Of a stretch of 64,000 nucleotides of DNA, positions 1 through 12,194 are shown in pieces; position 1 is the stretch's first letter, and each line of letters opens with the position of its first letter. Both the position numbers and the translations under genes were made by a program. The DNA is from Sinotaia quadrata (lineage: Eukaryota; Mollusca; Gastropoda; Architaenioglossa; Viviparidae): NCBI GenBank assembly GCA_028829895.1, contig CM054181.1, positions 100,676,360 through 100,740,359 on the forward strand, given 5' to 3'. The notes beneath the pieces are model-generated. The model saw only the letters and a program-made list of their open reading frames with translations. It did no database searches and was not told where the DNA came from.

Positions 1-227
1 TATGGAACTTCTAATTTATACAGCTAAGTGTCCAGTTCGATGTTATATCACAGCACTATGAAACTTCTAATTTATACAGCAGAAGATTGTTTTTAGCTCA
101 TTATTTCAATAATTTCACAAAGTACTCTTTACTTCCTTACATAAAATGTACTAAATTAATAATAAACTACTGTCTTGAAACGTTATTTCAAATACTGTTT
201 TATTTTAAACTTTCTTTACCACCTGTT

Positions 228-265
228 GGAGTCGGAGTCAGAAATTTTTTACCGATTCCGACTCC
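228..265. repeat. GGAGTCGG inverted repeat
   Basis: GGAGTCGGAGTC (228-239) and GATTCCGACTCC (254-265) are reverse complements at 11 of 12 positions with a 14-base spacer. The same GACTCCACTTTAAAA text repeats at 260 and 295. It may be the tail of a retroelement. Confidence 0.55.
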
Positions 266-1157
266 ACTTTAAAAACCAGCAGACTCCATGACTCTGACTC
301 CACTTTAAAAAACAACAGACACCATGGAGCAGTTGTCGTGTGGAGCAGTGGCTAGCTGAAGAGTGCTGGATTATTATTTTTTTTTTTTGGGGTGGGGGGG
401 GGTTGGTTGCGGATGAGTGTGGATTGTAATTGAATGAGTGTTTTCCTGTCTGTTTCTGTAGCTATATTTGTTCTTGTGTGAAGGTGTGATTGTTATTATT
501 ATTTTTTTATATTAAATATAGGTGGATAATGGATAGAAAAATACGGAAAAAAAATAAAAATGAGATGGTGATAGTGTGTGTGTGCTTGCCCGGGATGGAT
601 GGAGTGTAGGGGGCGCTTCCGGCTTCTGCCGCTTTCGCGCTGGGGATTGCCCGGGAGAGTTTTGCGCCCCTAGAAATACTATCTCGGTATGCCGGAGTGC
701 GCATGCGTATGTCTGTCACCTATCTACCCATCCCTAGAGTCTGGTGGTCACTGGGTACATTTGCTAGGGTGTGTGTTTGTATACTATTCACCTACCTAGC
801 CTCTAAATGATTTAATACATCACTGCTGGTATTGTCAGAGTGCTGGAAAATCTGTAATGTCATTATTGTATCATAGGAAAAACATAATATTTTTATTGCC
901 TACCAGGATAGCTTGTATCGTCATTTTTTAATGCCCCCCCCCAATTTTCTGAATTGCCAGCATGCAAGTAAACATCCTTTTCTCTAATGAGTTCCCCCAG
1001 CCATCCCTGAATTTCCCACCTGTATGTAAATATATTTTTTGCTGTTTGTCCGTCCTTCAGTCCCAAGTCAAGCACCACTGGGTTTTGAACACTTACATTT
1101 ACAAGCGTCATGCTGTTTGTACTTGTAGTTGGGTCTGTGTGCATATACTGCACTTTT

Positions 1158-1835
1158 TGAACAATGCATGAAATGTGTACTTGTAGTTCAGATCTGTGTG
1201 TGTATATTGTATCTTGAACAATCCACGAAATGTATACGTGTAGTCAGATCTGTGTGTGTATATTGCATCTTGAACAATCCACGAAATGTATATGTGTAGT
1301 CAGATCTGTGTGTGTGTACTGCATCTTTTCAACAACCCATGAAATGTGTACGTGTAGTCAAATCTGTGAATATACTGTGTCTTGAACAAACCATGAAATG
1401 TGTACGTGTAGTCAGATCTGTGTATATACTGTGTCTTGAACAACCCACGAAATGTGTACGTGTAGTCAGATCTGTGTATATACTGTGTCTAGAACAACCC
1501 ATGAAATGTGTACGTGTAGTCAGATCTGTGTATATACTGTGTCTTGAACAACCCATGAAATGTGTACGTGTAGTCAGATCTGTGTATATACTGTGTCTTG
1601 AACAACCCGTGAAATGTGTACGTGTAGTCAGATCTGTGTATATACTGTGTCTTGAACAAACCGTGAAATGTGTACGTGTAGTCAGATCTGTGTATATACT
1701 GTGTCTTGAACAACCCGTGAAATGTGTACGTGTAGTTAGAACTGTGCGTATATACTGTGTTATGAATAACCCATGAAGTTTTAAAGTGTAGTCAGATCTG
1801 TGCTTGTACAATGTGTCTTGAAAACTCGTGAGTCT
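1158..1835 (+). repeat. minisatellite, 54-bp unit, about 12 copies
   Basis: The unit contains GTGTACGTGTAGTCAGATCT and TATACTGTGTCTTGAACAAC. Copies at 1380-1730 are nearly identical; outer copies are degenerate. Because 54 is a multiple of three, long repetitive open frames appear on both strands. They are not genes. Confidence 0.95.
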
Positions 1836-3306
1836 GTTTTCTCACCCATCCTTCACTGTGTTGTGTCAAATAATACTATTGTGCTATTTGTTTTAATTTA
1901 TAGGTAAGGAAAATTCATTAATCTTTCAGTGGGTGGATGCCATGTCCTGTCACAGTGTAAAATGTCCCTCTCTCTCTCTCTTCATTCTGAGTAATGGAAC
2001 GTGACAGTATGCTAAGGTACACGCACACACAGTCATACACGCCTGCCCACAAGTGGCCTTCACTGACACTAAAAAGTTTGACTTACTATATTTGAACAGT
2101 GGAATAGACAATGTGGATTACTATTTTATTTCATACATCTGCCATCAGTTTGTTTCACAGTTCCGAACATTGCCACTAAGACACATTATCATCAAAAGAC
2201 ACTGTCTATGGAAACTGACTGCAACACACCTGCTACAGGGGCTGTGAAGCTACTGCAAAACTCTGTGGGTATCTGCATGAGTGACTTTAGGACAGGACTT
2301 GACATGATGACATGACGAACAGTTTTGTTTACTTGAACAGTCACTCCAGTGTGGTCTGCTTCAAACGATGAAGCGACTACACCTTCAAACAAGTTTGGTT
2401 CAATAATTAAAATAAACATAAATAGAGAAGAAATTATCTGATACAATATGTCTTCTCACTAACACAAAAGGAAAATGCCATTCAGAGGATGCAGTTTACG
2501 ATTTGTATCATTTTTAAGCAAATTTTATTTCTTTCACTAATTATTATTAAGTGCTACAGCTATTTGACTTTGTACAAGTTATGAACCCTACTTTCTCGGG
2601 TTATGGGCCTTTGTATTGGCATTCTAAGCTGGAGAATTACAACTCAAGTTTCAAATGTACTGCGGAAACCGTTTAGTTTGTTTATTATTGCATGTGACAA
2701 TAAGCGTATTCTAGCATTTTATAAACACAACTGCATTACAGTTTATCAGATATCAACAATCAGTCCTGCATTATCATTGGATGCAATGACAGTCGTTATT
2801 GTTTGGTTCTTGGCTGAGTTTAACAGAGCATATATGCCAAGTATAAATTATTTGATAAATTGTCCTCACAAGAGTAAGAGACTGAAGGTGCAGATTAATT
2901 ATCTACCGCCTCCGCACATGTAAACATTTTTCAAGTGCATAATAAGCTGCCATGTATCAATATGTATGATCAGCATTTACCATGCCGAGATAAACCAGTA
3001 GACACGATCAATGTTCTGCCACGACAAACCGAGATAAACCAGCTGATCCATGTTCTGCCATGATAAGACGAAATAAACCAGCAGATCTGACTAAATGTTC
3101 TTGTGGAATTAATATCTACTTTACTAAAGGAAATTACTGTTGAAAGATTGTAATTTGTTTTTGTTTTTAAAAAAATCAGATGCATTTAAGTATGATTTTT
3201 GTTGTTATGTTTCAATATTTAAAGCGCTTTTCGTGTTATCACAAAAATATAGCGCTCTGACAAAAGTTTCCGTTATCGCGATATAGGTTGTTGTCTTAAA
3301 GTACAC
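1836..3306. other. intergenic AT-rich stretch
   Basis: Open frames at 2053-2247 and 2603-2923 have no recognisable domain, no splice context and average composition. There is a short degenerate GATAAACCAG repeat at 2985-3090. Nothing supportable as a gene. Confidence 0.55.
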
Positions 3307-3632
3307 TAAACATATTTTAGCCTAAAAAAGTAATAATTTGTCCTTATAAACATATTTTAGCCTAAAAAAGTAATAATTTGTCCTTATAAACATATTTTAG
3401 CCTTAAAAAAAGTAATAATTTGTCCTTATAAACATATTTTAGCCTAAAAAGTAATAATTTGTCCTTATAAACATATTTTAGCCTAAAAAAGTAATAATTT
3501 GTCCTTATAAACATATTTTAGCCTAAAAAAGTAATAATTTGTCCTTATAAACATATTTTAGCCTAAAAAAGTAATAATTTGTCCTTATAAACATATTTTA
3601 GCCTAAAAAAGTAATAATTTGTCCTTATAAAT
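3307..3632 (+). repeat. minisatellite, 40-bp unit, about 8 copies
   Basis: The unit contains AACATATTTTAGCCTAAAAA and GTAATAATTTGTCCTTATAA. Copies differ mainly by A-run length. Confidence 0.95.
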
Positions 3633-3912
3633 ATATAGCATAATATATTCTTCCCTACCAAACTTTGAATGTTTATGTCTTTTTAAATTCTTTAAGTAAT
3701 ATATTCTTCCGTATCAAACTCAGAATTTTAATTTTGTTAAATTATTCATATGTATGCTGCTTTAATACATGGATACATACTCGTTTAGACTAAATAAAAT
3801 TTTAAAAATTCAAATTTTATCTTATAAAATCAATAATCATTCCAATATAATATACAACATAATATTACGAAACTGTGTGAATCCACTGGCTTGGGGAGAA
3901 AAGAACCTGAAT

Positions 3913-3943
3913 AATTCACACTTCCAGTTTTGAAGTGTGAATT
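3913..3943. other. perfect 12-bp hairpin
   Basis: AATTCACACTTC (3913-3924) and GAAGTGTGAATT (3932-3943) are perfect reverse complements around a 7-base loop, in otherwise plain AT-rich flank. Confidence 0.8.
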
Positions 3944-3949
3944 GGTCCG

Positions 3950-5333
3950 AATGAGATGATTAATTATAATTAATAAGATAAAAATTTAGTAAATAGTTCA
4001 GAAATGGAAGTGTTAAGGCCTAAACGACTGTCTCGGTGAGCTCTTGATATTCATAGATATAGCAGATACACTGCTGCATGTTGTTTTGCAATTTTGTTTG
4101 TTTTTCGTTTGCAATTTTGTTTGTCGTTTGCAATTTTGTTTTTTGTTTGTTTGTTTGTTTGTTTTTCGTTTTTATATCAGAGTGAAGCAGTACCTTCATT
4201 ATACGGCTTTTGGCTTGCAGTTTAACACCGCTTAAGACTTCATTAACAAATCGATTAATAAGGTTTTTTCATTGCTGACTCAATTTGATCTATACTGATA
4301 TTCAGATATTTCATTATAATTGGTTCTCTTTTGTATAAACCCGACAGCCATTAAACAAAGATTAATTATTGAAGTCGTGCCTAAAACATGAGATGGCCAA
4401 TAGCCTATAATAAAGTCTCAGTTCCATAATAATAATGATGATGATGTTTTAATAATAATAATAATAATAGAGAACGTGAAATACATTATCAAAAGATATG
4501 ATTCAAACTACTTTCGTTGGGATCATTCTTATGTCACACGTGACTTTTGAATTATGATTACATGATGAACCAGAAAGGTCGTTTCAAATGAAAGATTGTT
4601 GAAGAGACTGATCATTGGCATTCAAAGGCGGTCAACAAATTGCAGTCGTAGAGAGAAGAGGAGAGTCAAGATTTTCAACCAATCGCAATCGCTGACTAAT
4701 GTAGACGCGGCCAGTCCTTCTCAGATACAGTCGTAGAAAGAAGAGGGCGAGTCCTCAATACATTCGCTAGTGCTCTTCACCTCGTCCTGATTCCATTCTG
4801 CTGCCAGATTGCTGGTGATTATTAGCATACACTTCTTTAACGCAAACCAGTTTAGGATTGCTCATTATAATCAGCGTACACTATTCTAACACCATATGAA
4901 ATGGCGCAAATCAGAACGAAACAAATAATACATGTCGTTATTGAAATATGGATTTAAACTAAGAAGCTCTACTGAGCAATTAAATGTGTATGAAGACTGT
5001 ATAATGACAAGGGTTATGTAGGAATACAGTAAATGTAAATGCTTTGAAAGCCAACTTAACCATTTTCACCCAATGATTCACGTTCGTGTTCTTGCTTCAT
5101 TTACGCGTATCGGTGTGTTTGCTTTCTCACTGACGTTTAATTTCATTTTTCACTCATTCACACGCTTGGCATCACATTTAGGGACTATTTCACGATGAAA
5201 TAAATATATTTTGGGCATGGAATGTTTAATAAATAGTGTTGTGAATGCTATAAAACACAGTACTTCTTTTAACGACTAGTTAAATGGAAGTAGACATCTA
5301 TTATATAGATGTTCTGTATTTCTCCTTATTATA
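3950..5333. other. flank downstream of the AA15-like gene
   Basis: Low-complexity GTTT runs at 4080-4175, (ATAA)n-like bits, and a short duplicated CAGTCGTAGAGAGAAGAGG-type segment near 4643 and 4728. No gene seen. Confidence 0.6.
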
Positions 5334-5339
5334 TTTATT
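5334..5339 (-). promoter_or_regulatory. candidate poly(A) signal of the AA15-like gene
   Basis: TTTATT on the plus strand reads AATAAA on the minus strand about 270 bases after the stop codon. This suggests a 3'UTR of roughly 5.3-5.6 kb. The choice among AT-rich hexamers is uncertain. Confidence 0.4.
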
Positions 5340-5604
5340 ATTACTCATGAAATCTACGTACATTTTAGGGGCTAACACCTCTCTCATTTCTTGGTAGGGA
5401 AATAATTTTTTAATTAACTTCATTGAGGTTCGACTTTAAGACTCTCATATACTGATTTCGCTTTTTTTTTGTGTTTTGACATTTGATCTTTGTAGTCGTC
5501 ATCTACTAAATAGTGATGAGAGACCAGAATCTTACTAGATGAGTCGACCCAGCTACACTGTTGGAGCTCTAGTAGAAACTTCTCGCCGGATTAGTTTTTT
5601 CTGG

Positions 5605-6788
5605 TCATCGCATTTCAAATCCTTCCATCAAAATGTACGGAAGAAGCCATTGTATCTCCGAAAGAGAATGTGTGTTCGTCCTGTCATTTTGCGGGTGTCT
5701 GGTACCATGACTCTCCTTATCACTGTTGCAGGAAGTAGGCCGGCATGTCCGATAGTGACAGACCGCCCCTCTCTGGGGACAGTTTCTTGCGCACCAGCCA
5801 TGCGCATTGTGGAGATAAGACGGTGCGACAAACGGGATGTAGCAATTTCGCGCGCTATGAGGTTGCTGGGGTTCCCATGGCCTAACGTCTACGACCTGGG
5901 TTTGAGTAAATGGTGGAAACAAAAGGAATGAGTCTTCCTGCTGTGAATCTTGTCCTGACTGCGAGTTATCGAACCAGCGCTGGTTCACCATAGGACTTCG
6001 GTAGTCAGGTGTCTGCGCCTCTAAATGTTGAATTGGAGATTGCGTAATAAACATTTTGTTTGTGCTTGCCTGTGCCACTGCTGTCTCACTGCCGAGTGGC
6101 ATGGTGGGAACCGTGTTTGGTTTGGTCATGCTATAGGACGGTCTGGGGTGAAGCAGCGTTGTTTCTGGAGGATAGCCGCTGACAGTCACCAAGTGTTGAT
6201 TGGAGTTACTGTCAGGAGTGGTAACACTGACAACAGTACTACTACTGCTATAATTATTTAAATTAGTTCTATCGCCACCACCACCACCACCACCACTATC
6301 ACCACCACCAGCACTAATAGTGTTTCCACTATTACTACTTCCAACAGTACTGTCACTCAGATCACCAACACTACGTGTAGGACTGCTTGGGTTCAGTGTG
6401 TTTGGACTCGGTACTACAGTGTTGGTGACATGCGGAGAAAGCGAAACAAACTGTGATGAAGAAGAGAATAGAGAAACAGAAGTAGTCGACTCAGTCGAAG
6501 GGTGTGTAAGATTTATTGCGTTGTCGCTGGCGGGAGGACTCGCGGGGACACTTTGACCGGAAGTTGGGCACGAGCAATTGTTCCGGGCTGTAAGCATGGC
6601 CTCCCACATTGCCTGCAGTTCTTCTTGTGTGCGCACGCCCATCAAAGCTGGGTGAGTCCCCACCGTGTCGTAGATGGCGATGTCAGCACAACCTTGGTAC
6701 CACTCCTGTGCTCCGCAGCCTTTACAGAAAGTGCACTTCGGCCCTTCAGTGCCGCACGTGACACACTCCATGCGATTGGTTCTGTAAC
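5605..6788 (-). CDS. AA15 LPMO-like protein, exon 4 (domain end and long low-complexity tail)
   Basis: Terminal exon of 1184 bases, residues 197-590 and stop TGA at 5605-5607. Acceptor TTCTTAG|GT completes a glycine codon with the last base of exon 3. Residues 203-236 finish the AA15 domain: a CxxC/CxxCxxC cluster, then GCGAQEWYQGCADIAIY, matching the family's GCG-x-E...CADIAI ending. A short helix-like stretch follows (TQEELQAMWEAMLTARNN). Residues about 270-420 are Ser/Thr/Pro/Gly-rich with a Gly run, probably a disordered or O-glycosylated linker. Residues 509-550 form a cysteine cluster (C512, GWCARNC at 527-533, C540, C545, C550). This resembles the small WC-x3-C modules I associate with other invertebrate secreted and LPMO-like proteins; that link is inference. 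The last 40 residues are not recognised. Confidence 0.87.
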
Positions 6789-6796
6789 CTAAGAAA

Positions 6797-6915
6797 ATAA
6801 TAATAGTAATATTATGTTGATTATTTATGATAATAATGATGATTAATTATATGACATAATAGTAATAATTATGTTGATTATTTATGATAATAATGATGAT
6901 GATTAATTATATGAC
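6797..6915 (+). repeat. two-copy 59-bp AT-rich duplication
   Basis: ATGTTGATTATTTATGATAA and the following GATGATTAATTATATGAC occur twice in tandem just upstream of the exon 4 acceptor on the minus strand. Confidence 0.85.
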
Positions 6916-7611
6916 ACTCGTCATCTTTGACCAAATGGACCAACACATTTTTACACTATTTGGAACGTGCCATGACACTGAAACAATCAGCCAATGTAAC
7001 AGTAACTGAGCGAGCTCAGTAAGACTCGTTTTGAACATGCTCGATGATAGCAGCGTCTGACCTAGGTCGATTTCGCTGCCTGGCAAGAAGTGCGCCACTT
7101 TTGGGAGAGTTGAAGATGAGAGAGACTTGGAGAGTGATTTGACAGGAAAGGTGTTGAGTGGTGATGATGAATGGTGGCCAGTGGTTCCGTGGCGCTCGAT
7201 GTCTGGCTGATAGAGGTTTGTATAGCCCGGTTTTCCGTGGGCTACTGCTGTGGTGATGGGTGTTGTTGTCTTCTAGGTTGTTGCTGTTGTCGCTGTCCCC
7301 GATGTTAGAGGGGAGAGAGTGTGAGGATATCTTTCAGAGCCCAGGTAAGTAGCACGCCAGATCTATACTTTAGTGAGTAATCGCGCCCGGGTTATTTACC
7401 CCCTGTCTTTCTCACTGGTGCTGTTGTCGTCTCTGTCTCGGATGTTGTAGGTTGCGATATGCATAGCCAGGTGCTGGTGGCCACTTGAGGTGATCCAAAA
7501 TTAATTCAATCATGTCCACAAAGGGATGGATGAAAAATTCCTTCTGCGGATATTGTTGCTCTCTCTGCAAGTCGAGGTCGGATGAAAAGAAAATGATTGA
7601 GAAAAGACACT

Positions 7612-7740
7612 CCGTACAGTGTTAGTCAAGAGACACTCTGTACAATGTCAAACAAGAGACAGTTTGAACAATGTTAGGCATTAGATATTGTACAGTGTTA
7701 GAAAAGAGATATTGTACAATGTTGGACAAGAAACACATTG
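7612..7740 (+). repeat. degenerate 30-bp array
   Basis: About four copies of a unit built on AAGAGACACTCTGTACAATG with GTTAG/GTCAA variants. Confidence 0.7.
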
Positions 7741-7799
7741 TATTTCACTTGCTATGATTTGCTCATAGAGTTTGGCACTTTTTTGCTAATGCTATTTAT

Positions 7800-8080
7800 T
7801 CACACTCAAACACAATGACGCAAAGACATACAAACACATGTAAATATGCATACAAACAAGCACGCACACATAAACACCCATGTACACAAACACACGTACC
7901 TAACACATATACACTCATACATAAACAAACACACATACAAAGACATATACATCAACAAGCAAATACACAAATACACAAAGTCACGCACACATATACACGC
8001 ATACATAAACACACAATCATATATACACACATACAAAAACACATAGACACAAACACATATAGACACGCACACACTTAGAG
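7800..8080 (+). repeat. CA-rich low-complexity block
   Basis: Irregular ACACAT/ACAAAC text. It is open in several frames only because of the repeat. Confidence 0.85.
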
Positions 8081-8706
8081 TTTTCTACTTATCATCACCA
8101 ATCTCTCCTCATTCAGGCAATGGACGACAGCTCACACCTTCAATAGTTCCACGTCTGTTCACCATTTTTCTCCCACTTTTTTCAGTATATCATCTGCTTC
8201 CTCAAGACTTATCTCTTCCACCCCTTCCCAGAACTGTTTGTCCGCCGACATCCATTAGTCACATTCCTGTCCAACATTCTTCTTCTGTATATCCTCTCTG
8301 TTTCCTCACCATCCAACCCCACCCTACAGCCGCCATGTCCGCCGAAATCCGTCAGTCACCTTCCAGTTCACCATTCTGCCTCTCCTGTCCGATCACCATC
8401 CCCGTCAACGGCTGAGTGTCTTGTCAGACATTGTTTCAAATGCCCGCGATGTCAGGGCGTGCAATTAATGACGATCATAATGATTCATAACTATGATGTG
8501 CTATTTCAATCTGCGGAAACAGTGCATGACAGAGTACTTGTACCGTTTCATGCATGAATGATGATTGTCTGTTTTTGGAGAAAACTGTAAATACTATAAG
8601 ATCACGTGTCCACTACGGTGCAAACATTCAAGCAATAGATGAAAGGTGGAAATACAGAGTTTCCAATTTTATCAAGGGATAATAATATTGATAATGATAT
8701 CCAAAA

Positions 8707-8864
8707 CAGGGTTCTCAAAGGGGGTTCCGCGAGAGGCTGCTAGAGGTTTCCCGAGAGATCATGATTGAAAAAAGAAATAAAGATTGTAGATTTATGCAGG
8801 GGTTCTCTGAGACCTTAACATTATTTCAAGGGTTCTACCAGCATGAAAAGGTTGTGAAATGCTG
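8707..8864. mobile_element. hAT-like miniature element, 158 bp
   Basis: The left end is CAGGGTTCTCAAAGG; the right end reversed is CAGCATTTCACAACC. Flanking 8-mers are ATCCAAAA (8699-8706) and ATCTAAAA (8865-8872), one mismatch, as expected for a hAT target-site duplication. Interior GGTTCC/GGTTCT repeats are typical of such elements. It lies in intron 3 of the AA15-like gene. Confidence 0.65.
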
Positions 8865-9114
8865 ATCTAAAATCATATTTGTTACTTTATAATAATAATA
8901 TCTAAAATTATTGATGTCTGGTGAGGATGTAATAACATAAAATCATCAATGATCGGTAACTTATTTCAAATTTGCTGGTCATTTAGCAAACATCTTTAGT
9001 GCATTCAATATTTCATTAAATTAGTGCACAATCTAAATGTACACTTCAACTTCAAAAATGAATGCAAAGCTCTAATTACGAACTTTATATATCTGTCTAT
9101 ATATCAATCCATCG

Positions 9115-9118
9115 ATAA

Positions 9119-9149
<31 letters not shown>
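9115..9149 (+). repeat. (GATA)n microsatellite
   Basis: Seven or more ATAG units in a row. Confidence 0.95.
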
Positions 9150-9150
<1 letters not shown>

Positions 9151-9689
9151 GACTATACTCAGATATATTACTTTCTTTGTAATATTTACGAAATGTTAAT
9201 ATTCTTAGTTTATTCGTTTATAAGTTTACAAAATTGTTTTTAAAAATTGTCTAAAACAAATTCTTATAGTCTACATTCTTGCATTAGCCTCACTATAGTG
9301 ATTTGAAGTACAACTCAAATTTGTCACACAGGCTGTCAAGATATGTCATAAATAGCACCATCCGGTATCTGAAGAAATTACATTTTCATAACATGTCTGT
9401 GACAGCTCACCAAGACACACGCACGATTCAGCGACACCTGAACACGTTCGGTCTGAGGACAATGCTTGTTTCGCTTTGCATGAAAATGTCGACTTTGATA
9501 TCTTAATGCATATGAATTGTAAGTCGAAGTAAGAACATTAAACTGTATACATCCACACAAATACTCTCTGAAATAAATAAGGTAAATAAATTTACAAAAA
9601 CTAAATTTAATTTTTAAGAATTTCCAGCCCAAATATTAATAGGAATATTCTTTTTAAAATATTTCCTCCACCACCATCATCCACCCACA

Positions 9690-9760
<71 letters not shown>
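9690..9760 (+). repeat. (CA)n microsatellite
   Basis: About 34 uninterrupted AC units. Confidence 0.97.
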
Positions 9761-10104
9761 GTATTTCTTAAAATGTTCTTAGACATCAGATATTTCGATA
9801 ATCGTAACGCACATATACTTTAGAGTAACTTCCCTTGGCTTAGAGGACAGTTAATCTGGTGATTTGGTGATTAGAGTTGAGAATTGTTTTATCATGTAGA
9901 TTAATTATAAGAAAAATAAAAAGCGTGCATTTAAATGTTATTGTGATCAAATCTTTTAATAAAATATTTTTATAATATTAAATTTACATCGTATGACTTT
10001 GTTGTGTGTGATACAAATGGTTTAATGAATTCATAAAGTGTTTTTATCTTTACCTTACTTTCCCTCTTTCATCTGTAGTTAGCCAGTTGGTATATTGGAG
10101 GAGT

Positions 10105-10535
10105 TGCTTGTTTATGTGTTTGTGTGTGTTCGTTTATATGTGTATATTTGTTTGTGTATGTGTTTGTGTTTGTGTGTGTTCGTTTATATGTGTATATTTG
10201 TTTGTGTATGTGTTGGAGCATTTGTGTGTGTTTGTGTATGTGTGTGTTTGTGTATACGTATGTTTATTTGTGTGTGTTTGCTTATGTAAGTGTTTGTGTG
10301 TTTGCTTATGTATATGAGTGTTTGTGTTTGAGTGTCTGTGTGTGTGTGTGTGTGTTTGTTTGTGTAAATGGGTGTTGTTTGTGTATGTTTGTGTTTGTTT
10401 GTGTAACAGTGTCTGTGTATATGTGTGTTTTTGTGTATGAGTGTCTGTTTGTGTATGTGTATATTTGGGTATATGTGTGTGTTGTTTATGTATATTTGTT
10501 CGTGTATGTATGTGTTTGTTTATGTATGTGTGTGA
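10105..10535 (+). repeat. GT-rich imperfect array
   Basis: TGTGTGTTCGTTTATATGTG with TATTTGTTTGTGTATGTG repeats, then irregular TGTTTGTGTA text. Long open frames rich in Val and Cys here are artefacts. Confidence 0.9.
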
Positions 10536-11040
10536 GAACGACCCGAACTCTAATTGCGTTGTTTTTCATCTGTATTTATCGAAATAGAATAACAGGGGGG
10601 GGGGGTGCTTTTTTGGTTTTTGTTTTGCTTTTGTGTATGTATGTCTGGTTGTATGTAATCTAAGAACTACTCGAGCGTCATTGCGCTGTTTTTCATCTGT
10701 AGTTAACGAGATGGAAATACGTGCATCAGTGTCTAGTTTTGGTGTTGTCAGAACGGTCCGAGTACTAGTATTTAGTATTTTAACTTGTAGCCATTATGTA
10801 GAGAGAAATATGTGTTTATGCCTAATTCTTTGTGCTCTAAGGAGGACCGTACATTTTCTTTTCGCATACCATCTACATGACTGCAAAAAAAGTTGGGGAC
10901 AGTGGCGCCTCTTATAGTTTAGAAAAGGGGGACAAAAAAGTGGGGGACAACGGCGTCTCTTGCAGGCTACAAAGCGGGGTAATAAAGATGGCAGCATGGA
11001 CGTCTCTAACATTACAGCAAACAAACAGAATGGACCTTAC

Positions 11041-11281
11041 CTGTTGTGTGTCGCCACTGAAGAATACAATGACTACACGTTAGACTGTCCGGCAGTTTAA
11101 TGTTGAGAGAGATCAGTCCCCCCGATTGTCCGATTTGATACGACTGTCCATACTCCGCTTCTGCGATTCCAAGTCGTTGCCGATCAAAACAAGTCTGGTC
11201 GGGCGTTTCCAGACTATTATTTAACCTGCAAAGTCGAAATTCATATTTTCCAAACAGATCCGAAGTCGAGTCGACTGCCAC
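11041..11281 (-). CDS. AA15 LPMO-like protein, exon 3 (core domain)
   Basis: Exon of 241 bases encoding residues 117-196 plus one base of codon 197. The acceptor is GGTCAG|GTGGCA and the donor ACAACAG|GTAAGG. It contains GKYEFRLC (127-134), the TCFDRQ segment, LPDSL and TCSHCILQW (184-192), all matching the core AA15 beta-sandwich. In active members the strand before the FEFRLC-type motif reads T-A-N-H-x-G, and that histidine is the second copper ligand. Here the ungapped equivalent is T-S-D-L-F-G (122-127), so leucine 125 replaces the histidine. Cysteines expected for disulfides are kept. Confidence 0.92.
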
Positions 11282-11669
11282 CTGACCAAAAGATAAATAA
11301 ATAAATTAAATCACTTATCATTGTTTTGCTTTGGCGAGTAATGCAATCAGACCCCACAAATAAAAAATAATAAAAATTTATATTTAAAAATTAATTAATT
11401 AATTTTCTAATTCCAAGAGTCAAGGGCTACGCGAAATTAGTAAGGCTTCTTTAATAATTTTAGTATCATAAAGAAATAGCACGCCGAACTGAAATGAAAG
11501 CTTTCAGGCCTTAGCAGTAAACAGGTTTTATAAATTTAAAATGTAGACAATTTTATTAGTGAGTCATATTAATTAGAATTTCTAAGCTGTTTACGATCAA
11601 AGCGCAGCTAGATAATCCTGAACTAAAGGGGGGTACGTAGATTGTATGATCCCAACTTCTCTAATCTGC

Positions 11670-11696
11670 GGGGCAGGGCGGGGCAGGGCGGGGCGG
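11670..11696 (+). repeat. G-rich block
   Basis: GGGGCAGGGC repeated, then GGGGCGG: four or more G-runs of three or more. A possible quadruplex on the plus strand, which is the non-template strand of neither gene. Confidence 0.7.
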
Positions 11697-11948
11697 AACA
11701 AGCATAGATCCCGATCATTTGCCAAGACCGAAGTCCAGACCTTGAAGCCATCTAACTACAGGATTCGATTACAAAACAATAACCACTGATAATGCGATAC
11801 AGCAGTTTTTCTTCAGAAACAGAAAATCATGAGATGTGATCTTAACTAAACGCAGCAAGATGATGACATGCGTCTCAAAGTCATAACATTCAAAAAGTGC
11901 ATGACGAAACTTTACAACTTAATAGTCACAGTAGAAGTAGGACGTAAA

Positions 11949-11998
11949 AGCCCCCCCCCCCCCCCAAAAAAAAAAAAATAAATAAATAAAATTAAAAA

Positions 11999-12054
<56 letters not shown>

Positions 12055-12060
12055 AAAGTA
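11949..12060 (+). repeat. poly(C), poly(A) and (AAAT)n block
   Basis: A run of about 17 C, then A-run, then AAAAT/AAAT units. Confidence 0.95.
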
Positions 12061-12194
12061 AAATCGTGACACTACCATACTCTAGTAATCTATACACTAA
12101 ATTTAACATTGTTATCACAGTAATATAAATTCACAAAATGAAAATTATAAAAATATATATATATATAATAAAAGAGACCTACTAAAGATGACAT

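Larger units (their letters stand above)
6789..11040 (-). other. intron 3 of the AA15-like gene
   Basis: Intron of 4.25 kb between matching-phase exons. It holds a two-copy 59-bp AT-rich duplication, a degenerate 30-bp array, CA-rich and GT-rich blocks, a (GATA)n and a (CA)n run, and a 158-bp hAT-like miniature element. The stretch at 7.1-7.5 kb is GC-richer and has two related GTTGTCG...GATGTT segments, but no convincing exon was seen. Confidence 0.8.

Noticed and set aside
893..1153. 86-codon minus-strand open frame
   Set aside because: No recognised domain, no matching splice partners, and it overlaps a plus-strand frame of similar quality.
1312..1811. Long repetitive open frames on both strands (18-residue period)
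   Set aside because: They come from the 54-bp minisatellite, whose length is a multiple of three. Both strands being open shows there is no coding selection.
5539..5931. 130-codon plus-strand open frame
   Set aside because: It lies antisense to exon 4 of the AA15-like gene and is a shadow of its coding bias.
10087..10663. Val/Cys-rich open frames up to 179 codons
   Set aside because: Produced by the GT-rich low-complexity block, overlapping in several frames.
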